A DNA stretch of 64,000 nucleotides, taken from contig NZ_CP035375.1 of the NCBI RefSeq assembly GCF_004118935.1, positions 2,728,001 to 2,792,000 of the forward strand, read 5' to 3'. The stretch comes from Salinibacterium sp. UTAS2018 (GTDB lineage Bacteria; Actinomycetota; Actinomycetes; Actinomycetales; Microbacteriaceae). The notes under the pieces are model-generated. The model worked only from the letters and a program-made list of their open reading frames with translations, did no database searches and had not been told where the DNA came from. Positions 59,569 to 64,000 of this stretch are shown piece after piece. Positions within the stretch are counted from its first letter, which is position 1, and every line of letters begins with the position of its first letter. The position numbers were made by a program, and so were the translations under genes.

Positions 59569-60796
59569 CCGGATGCCCGGCCCCACGCTCGCTGACTACG
59601 AAGCAGCACGCGTTCGGGTGGCCGAAGTGGCCGATGTCACCCCCATGCAGACCTCGCGTTTTCTCGCGGAAATCTTAGGTTCCTCGGTCTTCCTGAAGTG
59701 CGAAAACCTTCAGCGCACGGGCTCGTTTAAGCTGCGCGGTGCGTACAACCGTCTTGCCGGTCTCACCGCCGAAGAGAAAGCGCGGGGAGTGGTGGCCGCC
59801 TCGGCGGGAAACCATGCTCAGGGCGTCGCTTTTGCGGCTCGTGAGCTGGGCATCAAGTCGACCATCTTCATGCCCGTAGGCGTGCCCCTGCCCAAGCTGC
59901 AGGCCACGCGGGACTACGGGGCTGAGGTCATTTTGCGCGGCCACACGGTCGAGGAGCCGCTGCGCGCGGCCGCTCGCTTCGCTGAAGAAACTGGCGCTGT
60001 GCTGATTCATCCCTTCGATCACGAAGACGTGGTGGCTGGCCAAGGCACTCTGGCGCTCGAAGTGTTTGATCAGGTACCGCAGGTCGACACCATCATTGTG
60101 CCGATCGGTGGCGGCGGACTCGTTTCCGGGGTAGCCGGCGCGATCAAGCAGCGTGCCCGTCTCGAAGGGCGCAACGTGCGCGTCATTGGTGTCCAGGCCG
60201 CCAACGCCTCCGCCTACCGTCCTTCGCTCGACAAGGGTGAAATTGTCGAAGTTCGAACCACCCCCACGATCGCTGACGGTATCGCCGTCAGCCGCCCCGG
60301 CGTGCTCAACTTCAGCATGGTCCGTGATCTTGTGGATGAAGTCATCACGGTCTCCGACGACCAGATCGCCTACGCGGTGCTCGTTCTTCTCGAGCGTGCC
60401 AAGCAGGTCGTAGAGCCTGCCGGTGCCGTCGGAGTCGCCGCTATCCTCGCGGGTGCTATCGCTCCGAGCGGCAACACTGTCGTGGTGCTCAGCGGCGGCA
60501 ATATCGACCCCATGATGATGGAACGCATCATCAGTCACGGCCTTTCGGCATCCGAACGCTACCTGCGTCTGCGCATTCCGCTGCCTGACCGCCCCGGTCA
60601 GCTCGCGCGTATCTCAGCCCTCGTGGCGGAGGCGAGCGCCAACGTTGTCGAGGTGCTGCACTCGCGGCACAACAGCAAAGTGCAGTTCAGCCAAGTTCAG
60701 CTCGAACTGCACATTGAGACCCGAGGCCCCGAGCACGCGGAGTCAGTACTCGCGCGGCTCAGGGACGAAGGGTTTGACCCTCAGGTCGACTTCTAG
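59558..60796 (+). CDS. ilvA: Threonine ammonia-lyase with ACT domain
   Basis: PLP enzyme of 412 residues making 2-oxobutanoate from threonine. The lysine is in NLQRTGSFKLRGAYN, the phosphate-binding loop SAGNHAQGVAFAA and GGGGLVSGVAGAIK. The C-terminal ACT domain (about 330-412, LPDRPGQLARISALVAEA) suggests allosteric control. The start overlaps the end of the AI-2E gene by 11 bases; ATG 59573 is an alternative. Convergent with greA. Confidence 0.92.
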   Translation: MVNNRMPGPTLADYEAARVRVAEVADVTPMQTSRFLAEILGSSVFLKCENLQRTGSFKLRGAYNRLAGLTAEEKARGVVAASAGNHAQGVAFAARELGIKSTIFMPVGVPLPKLQATRDYGAEVILRGHTVEEPLRAAARFAEETGAVLIHPFDHEDVVAGQGTLALEVFDQVPQVDTIIVPIGGGGLVSGVAGAIKQRARLEGRNVRVIGVQAANASAYRPSLDKGEIVEVRTTPTIADGIAVSRPGVLNFSMVRDLVDEVITVSDDQIAYAVLVLLERAKQVVEPAGAVGVAAILAGAIAPSGNTVVVLSGGNIDPMMMERIISHGLSASERYLRLRIPLPDRPGQLARISALVAEASANVVEVLHSRHNSKVQFSQVQLELHIETRGPEHAESVLARLRDEGFDPQVDF

Positions 60797-60809
60797 CCAG
60801 GCTAGATAG

Positions 60810-61301
60810 TTAGCCGGAGTAGGTCGCGATCTTAATGATCTTGACGGTGATTTCTTTGCCGTTGGGCGCGGTGTACTTCTTGGTTTGCCCGACCTTGAGA
60901 CCGTTGATGGCTAGGCCAAGGGGGCTCTTCTCGCTGTACACGTCGAGATCGCTGTCTTCGGCAACGATCTCACGGCTGCCGAGCAAGAAGGTGCTCTCTT
61001 CGCCCATAATCTCGGCCGTAACCAAGATTCCGGGCTCCACGAGGCCATCGTCGTCGGTGACATCGCCTACGACGGCGTGACGAAGAAGCTGCGTGAGAAC
61101 GCGGATGCGGGCCTCAATCTTGCCCTGCTCTTCCTTGGCAGCGTGGTAGCCACCGTTCTCCTTGAGGTCGCCCTCTTCGCGCGCGGCCTCAATCTTCTTC
61201 GCGATTTCATACCGTGCTTCGCCGGTGAGTTGTTCCAGTTCGGCGGTGCGACGATCGAACGCCTCCTGGGTCAACCATGTGACGTCGTTATCTGCAGCCA
61301 C
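60810..61301 (-). CDS. greA: Transcription elongation factor GreA
   Basis: A 163-residue factor stimulating transcript cleavage by stalled RNA polymerase. N-terminal coiled coil (about 12-75, with DLKENGGYHAAKEEQGKIEARI) carries the acidic tip; the FKBP-like C-terminal domain ends with SPLGLAINGLKVGQTKKYTAPNG. GTG start with AGGGAGAAA upstream. A terminator lies between it and the DUF4307 gene upstream. Confidence 0.95.
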   Translation of the reverse strand: MAADNDVTWLTQEAFDRRTAELEQLTGEARYEIAKKIEAAREEGDLKENGGYHAAKEEQGKIEARIRVLTQLLRHAVVGDVTDDDGLVEPGILVTAEIMGEESTFLLGSREIVAEDSDLDVYSEKSPLGLAINGLKVGQTKKYTAPNGKEITVKIIKIATYSG

Positions 61302-61320
61302 TGTGTTTCTCCCTATACAA

Positions 61321-61350
61321 AAGAGAAACCGGCCGAAGACGACCGGTTTC
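61321..61350 (-). terminator. Terminator of the DUF4307 gene
   Basis: GAAACCGG and CCGGTTTC (61325-61332 with 61343-61350) around a ten-base loop; TCTTTT follows on the minus strand, just before the greA ribosome site. Confidence 0.75.
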
Positions 61351-61368
61351 GAGATGATTTGCTACAGC

Positions 61369-61839
61369 CTAGGTGAGCCAGCACCGGTAGATCAAGCCTG
61401 ACACTGCTTGTTCTGTCGTAAGCACGGTGGTGCTCAAGTCGCGGTTGCGCTGATCGCTGCCTGGAACATCCACCACCTTCCAGCCGATAATGGCGAAAGT
61501 GGAGTTGAGAGCCTGAACTGCGCAGCGAGCATCCGTGTTCTCCGGCACGTTAAATTGCCAGCGGACATCGATCGCGGTGTCATCGATGATCTCGTAGCCG
61601 GTGTCTTTTGCCTCGAACTGGGCAGGTGCTTCGAGCAGCCCGCCCCACACCAGCCACGCGGCGAAGACCACGACGAAGCCCACTGCGGCGCCAATCACGA
61701 TGATGCGATTGTTGCGTTTGGCTTTCGGGCTGCGACCGTAGCGGGCATCCAAGTCGGTGGATGCGGTGCCGGCAGTTGCGGCGCTGTCAGCGGTGCCAGC
61801 GGGCTTACTGGATGCTTCGGGCACGCGGGGCTCCTTCAT
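61369..61839 (-). CDS. DUF4307 membrane protein
   Basis: A 156-residue protein with a low-complexity cytoplasmic N-terminus, one helix (about 44-64, IIVIGAAVGFVVVFAAWLVW) and an extracytoplasmic domain ending CAVQALNSTFAIIGWKVVDVPG and LIYRCWL. This is the DUF4307 family, which is found next to greA in actinobacteria (Rv1081c in M. tuberculosis). Function unknown. Confidence 0.88.
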   Translation of the reverse strand: MKEPRVPEASSKPAGTADSAATAGTASTDLDARYGRSPKAKRNNRIIVIGAAVGFVVVFAAWLVWGGLLEAPAQFEAKDTGYEIIDDTAIDVRWQFNVPENTDARCAVQALNSTFAIIGWKVVDVPGSDQRNRDLSTTVLTTEQAVSGLIYRCWLT

Positions 61840-61920
61840 ACGACGGTATTCTTGTTACTACAAGGCTATTCGCAAACTCGCGTGATGAAATCATCGAGTG
61901 AACACCCCAGAGGACAACAG

Positions 61921-62289
61921 TTGATTTCTTTCACTTCGCTCGCAACCAGCGCGATTCTCTGGACGGCAACTCCGAGCCCCGAACCGACGCTGTACCCGGC
62001 GTTCGAGGGCGACCCCAACTCGGTCACGCCGGGAGTCGTCGGCTTCTTGGCAACCGCATTCATCGCCATCGTTACCGTGCTGATCATCGTTGATATGAAC
62101 CGCCGCGTTCGCCGAGTTCGCTACCGCGAGCTTGCGCAAGACACGATTCGTGCCGAGCAGGATGCTGCGGCCTCCGATAGCGCTGCCACGCTGGGTACCG
62201 CGGTCGACGCCGACCCCGACCTCAACGCTGATGCCGATCTGAGCGCCGACGCCCGCGACGGCGACACCCCTACACAACGGGCGGATTAG
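61921..62289 (+). CDS. Small membrane protein of the greA-mca neighbourhood
   Basis: About 122 residues: one membrane helix (about 33-55, GVVGFLATAFIAIVTVLIIVDM) followed by a basic stretch and an acidic, Asp/Ala-rich tail. TTG 61921 is chosen because AGAGGA precedes it; an ATG at 61885 would add 12 residues with no ribosome site. The position matches Rv1083 of M. tuberculosis. Its end overlaps the convergent hemolysin III gene by 20 bases. Function unknown. Confidence 0.72.
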   Translation: MISFTSLATSAILWTATPSPEPTLYPAFEGDPNSVTPGVVGFLATAFIAIVTVLIIVDMNRRVRRVRYRELAQDTIRAEQDAAASDSAATLGTAVDADPDLNADADLSADARDGDTPTQRAD

Positions 62290-63019
62290 TCGCGACGAGA
62301 AAGATGCCGACCCAGTGGCAAAGGAACGCCAGTAGCGTCAGCGTGTGAAAAATCTCGTGGAAGCCGAAGACCCCGGGAATGGGGTTGGGTCGCTTCATGC
62401 CGTAGACCACGGCCCCCACGGTGTAGAAGAGTCCACCAGCCAAAATCAGCGTCATCATGATCCAGTTGGCTTGAAAGAAGTCGACGACGAACATCATCGC
62501 GGCCCAGCCCAGCAGAACGTAGAGCGGAACGTAGAGCCAGCGCGGGGCGCCCACCCAAAAAATGCGAAAGCCGATGCCGAGAGCGGCACCGCTCCACACG
62601 AGCCAGAGCAGCAGAGTTGCCTTCTCAGGAGGCAGGGCCAAAACCGTGATCGGCGTATAGGAACCGGCAATAAGCAAGAAAATATTGGAGTGATCGAAGC
62701 GCTTCAGCAGCATCCGCGTCTTGTCGCTCCAATTGAAGCGGTGGTACAACGCAGAGATTCCGAACAGCATGAGCGACGACGCCACAAACACGGCTGAACT
62801 CACCTTGGCCGCCGTACCGTCGGCCATGACTATCAGGATGACGCCCAAGGCAATGGCGATGGGGAACGTGCCAGCGTGAATCCAGCCCCGCCACGTGGGC
62901 TTCTGGTCGGCAGGGTCGTTGAGCATCACATCGTCGACGAGCGGAATCTCGGGCAGACGCGACGCATCTTCTTGTTCGACGGCCGCTGCGGCAGCTGAAT
63001 CGGCAGCATTCTGGTTCAT
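62270..63019 (-). CDS. Hemolysin III family membrane protein
   Basis: PAQR-like protein (YqfA/TrhA) of 249 residues, seven helices. Conserved His/Asp residues are in LYHRFNWSDKTRMLLKRFDHSNIF and the C-terminal HEIFHTLTLLAFLCHW, as expected for a metal-dependent fold. Hemolysis is a historic name; the true role is unknown. ATG at the complement of 63017-63019: TAAACT stands exactly six bases before it. Confidence 0.88.
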   Translation of the reverse strand: MNQNAADSAAAAAVEQEDASRLPEIPLVDDVMLNDPADQKPTWRGWIHAGTFPIAIALGVILIVMADGTAAKVSSAVFVASSLMLFGISALYHRFNWSDKTRMLLKRFDHSNIFLLIAGSYTPITVLALPPEKATLLLWLVWSGAALGIGFRIFWVGAPRWLYVPLYVLLGWAAMMFVVDFFQANWIMMTLILAGGLFYTVGAVVYGMKRPNPIPGVFGFHEIFHTLTLLAFLCHWVGIFLVATNPPVV

Positions 63020-63025
63020 CCTCAC

Positions 63026-63031
63026 AGTTTA
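63026..63031 (-). promoter_or_regulatory. -10 box of the hemolysin III gene
   Basis: On the minus strand TAAACT stands exactly six bases before the ATG. Confidence 0.5.
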
Positions 63032-63070
63032 CGCCCGGGCAGGTTTGACTTGCTGGGCGCCGCAGTGGTC

Positions 63071-63076
63071 TAACGT
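63071..63076 (+). promoter_or_regulatory. -10 box of the Z-prenyl synthase gene
   Basis: TAACGT lies exactly six bases before the GTG start at 63083; a TTGACT occurs 20 bases upstream (63045-63050). Confidence 0.5.
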
Positions 63077-63082
63077 AGTCCC

Positions 63083-63868
63083 GTGAGTAAGCGACAGTCA
63101 CCATTCGGTCGCGGTTTTCTCTATGGTCTGTACCAAAAGAAACTGCGTCGCCAACTAGAGGGCCAGCAATTGCCGCGCCACGTAGCCATGATCATCGATG
63201 GCAACAGGCGTTGGGCCAAGCTGAAAGACCTCGAGACCGCAGCTCACGGCCACCGCGCCGGAGCCGCGAAATACCGCGAGTTTCTCGTGTGGTGCGACGA
63301 TCTCGACATCTCGGTAGCAACGCTCTACCTGCTTTCGACCGACAACCTCACGGGGCGTTCGCCGGAAGAACTCACCGAGTTGTTCACGATCATCGGTGAC
63401 CTTGCCGAAGACCTTTCGCACTTCAGAGACTGGCGCGTTCAGCATGTGGGGTCGGATGCCGGACTCCCCGATCAACTCAAAGCTCAGCTCACCGCAGCTC
63501 ACGATCGCACCGCCACGAACACCGGCCTGCACGTGAACCTCGCCATCGGTTATGGCGGTCGCCACGAAATTGCCGAAGCTATGCGCCGTATCGTGCGCAA
63601 ACACAGCGCGGAGGGGCACAGCCTTGAAGCGCTCGCCGAACTTCTTACGCCCGAACTCATCGGCGAGCACCTTTACACGAAGGGTCAGCCCGACCCCGAT
63701 CTGGTCATCCGTACCTCGGGCGAGCAGCGGATTAGCGACTTCATGCTGTGGCAGTCTGCGCACAGCGAGTTGTATTTCATGGAGGCCCTTGGCCCCGATT
63801 TGCGCGAGGTCGACTTTTTGCGCGCACTGCGAGACTTCTCACGCCGCAATCGCCGCTTCGGCGCTTAG
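63083..63868 (+). CDS. uppS: Z-isoprenyl diphosphate synthase
   Basis: Cis-prenyltransferase of 261 residues making Z,E-farnesyl or polyprenyl diphosphate, precursor of the lipid carrier for cell-wall synthesis. The catalytic Asp is in HVAMIIDGNRRWAK; the C-terminal DLVIRTSGEQRISDFMLWQSAHSELYF (given in part) holds RxSGE and the dimer contact. By position next to hemolysin III it corresponds to Rv1086 (Z-FPP synthase), so the product could be short chain; chain length cannot be read. Confidence 0.93.
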   Translation: MSKRQSPFGRGFLYGLYQKKLRRQLEGQQLPRHVAMIIDGNRRWAKLKDLETAAHGHRAGAAKYREFLVWCDDLDISVATLYLLSTDNLTGRSPEELTELFTIIGDLAEDLSHFRDWRVQHVGSDAGLPDQLKAQLTAAHDRTATNTGLHVNLAIGYGGRHEIAEAMRRIVRKHSAEGHSLEALAELLTPELIGEHLYTKGQPDPDLVIRTSGEQRISDFMLWQSAHSELYFMEALGPDLREVDFLRALRDFSRRNRRFGA

Positions 63869-64000
63869 CTTCTGCACGTTTCTCGTGGTTGGCCTGTCAC
63901 CGGCGTGCCACGAAAGTGACGCAATGGTGTCTAGTGGCGTGTCGTGGCGCCCACGAGGTGCTGCAGGTTTAGCGTTCAAGACATCAGGTATGGCGCCTGA
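63869..64000. other. Window end, nothing recognised
   Basis: 132 bases after the Z-prenyl synthase gene. They contain two GCGTG(C/T)C copies (near 63903 and 63936) but no gene start that I can support. Confidence 0.5.

Overview
The window is a stretch of chromosome from a high-GC actinobacterium, most likely family Microbacteriaceae. Supporting signs are frequent GTG starts, many leaderless genes (a -10 hexamer exactly six bases before the start codon), the actinobacterial order enolase - ftsB - DUF501 - subtilisin, and the order ilvA / greA / DUF4307 / small membrane protein / hemolysin III / Z-prenyl synthase that resembles the mycobacterial greA-mca neighbourhood. Coding density is about 95 percent. 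I see no insertion sequence, prophage, CRISPR array or rRNA. There are two tRNAs.

Layout. 1-3.0 kb (minus): fructose operon fruR-fruK-fruA, with fruA cut by the window edge. 3.1-9.7 kb (plus): metG-tatD-ksgA, a DUF4287-like protein, ispE and an ABC-F ATPase. 9.7-12.7 kb: a two-component system divergent from a DM13 lipoprotein and a DoxX protein. 12.7-15.1 kb: a YeiH-type exporter with its MarR regulator, tRNA-Gln(TTG), a strong bidirectional terminator and an orphan lipoprotein. 15.2-19.8 kb: glmU, prs, acyl-CoA synthetase. 19.9-27.2 kb: gnd, then a gluconate/ketogluconate cluster (gntK-gntP-SDR-alcohol dehydrogenase) facing a FadR-type regulator. 27.2-32.5 kb: rplY behind a long structured leader, pth, mfd. 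32.5-36.7 kb: a CPBP protease, a nuclease, an SGNH hydrolase, mazG, an unexplained run of hairpins and a TetR regulator. 36.8-44.1 kb: hisS, CPBP protease, eno-ftsB-DUF501-subtilase, NDH-2. 44.1-46.5 kb: tRNA-Leu(TAA) with a short variable arm, then an arsenic locus (arsC, an ArsR-ArsC fusion, and a divergent aquaporin). 46.6-54.1 kb: small proteins, a PLP aldolase, two flavoenzymes, lemA-M48 protease, a YcaQ-type glycosylase. 54.3-58.3 kb: a four-gene ABC importer. 58.4-63.9 kb: AI-2E transporter, ilvA, greA, DUF4307 protein, small membrane protein, hemolysin III, Z-prenyl synthase.

How the genes work together. Central carbon metabolism is well represented (fructose uptake, gluconate feeding 6-phosphogluconate to gnd, enolase). 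Envelope precursor supply (glmU, ispE, Z-prenyl synthase), translation quality (metG, hisS, pth, ksgA, rplY) and DNA repair (mfd, ycaQ, mazG) make up much of the rest.

The most unusual material is: (1) the arsenic locus, which has two arsenate reductases, one fused to an ArsR domain with no cysteine, plus an aquaporin with an altered pore and no visible efflux pump; (2) the short-arm tRNA-Leu(TAA); (3) a run of hairpins between mazG and tetR; (4) the roughly 220-base folded leader of rplY; and (5) the strict six-base spacing of -10 boxes to start codons in about half of the transcription units.
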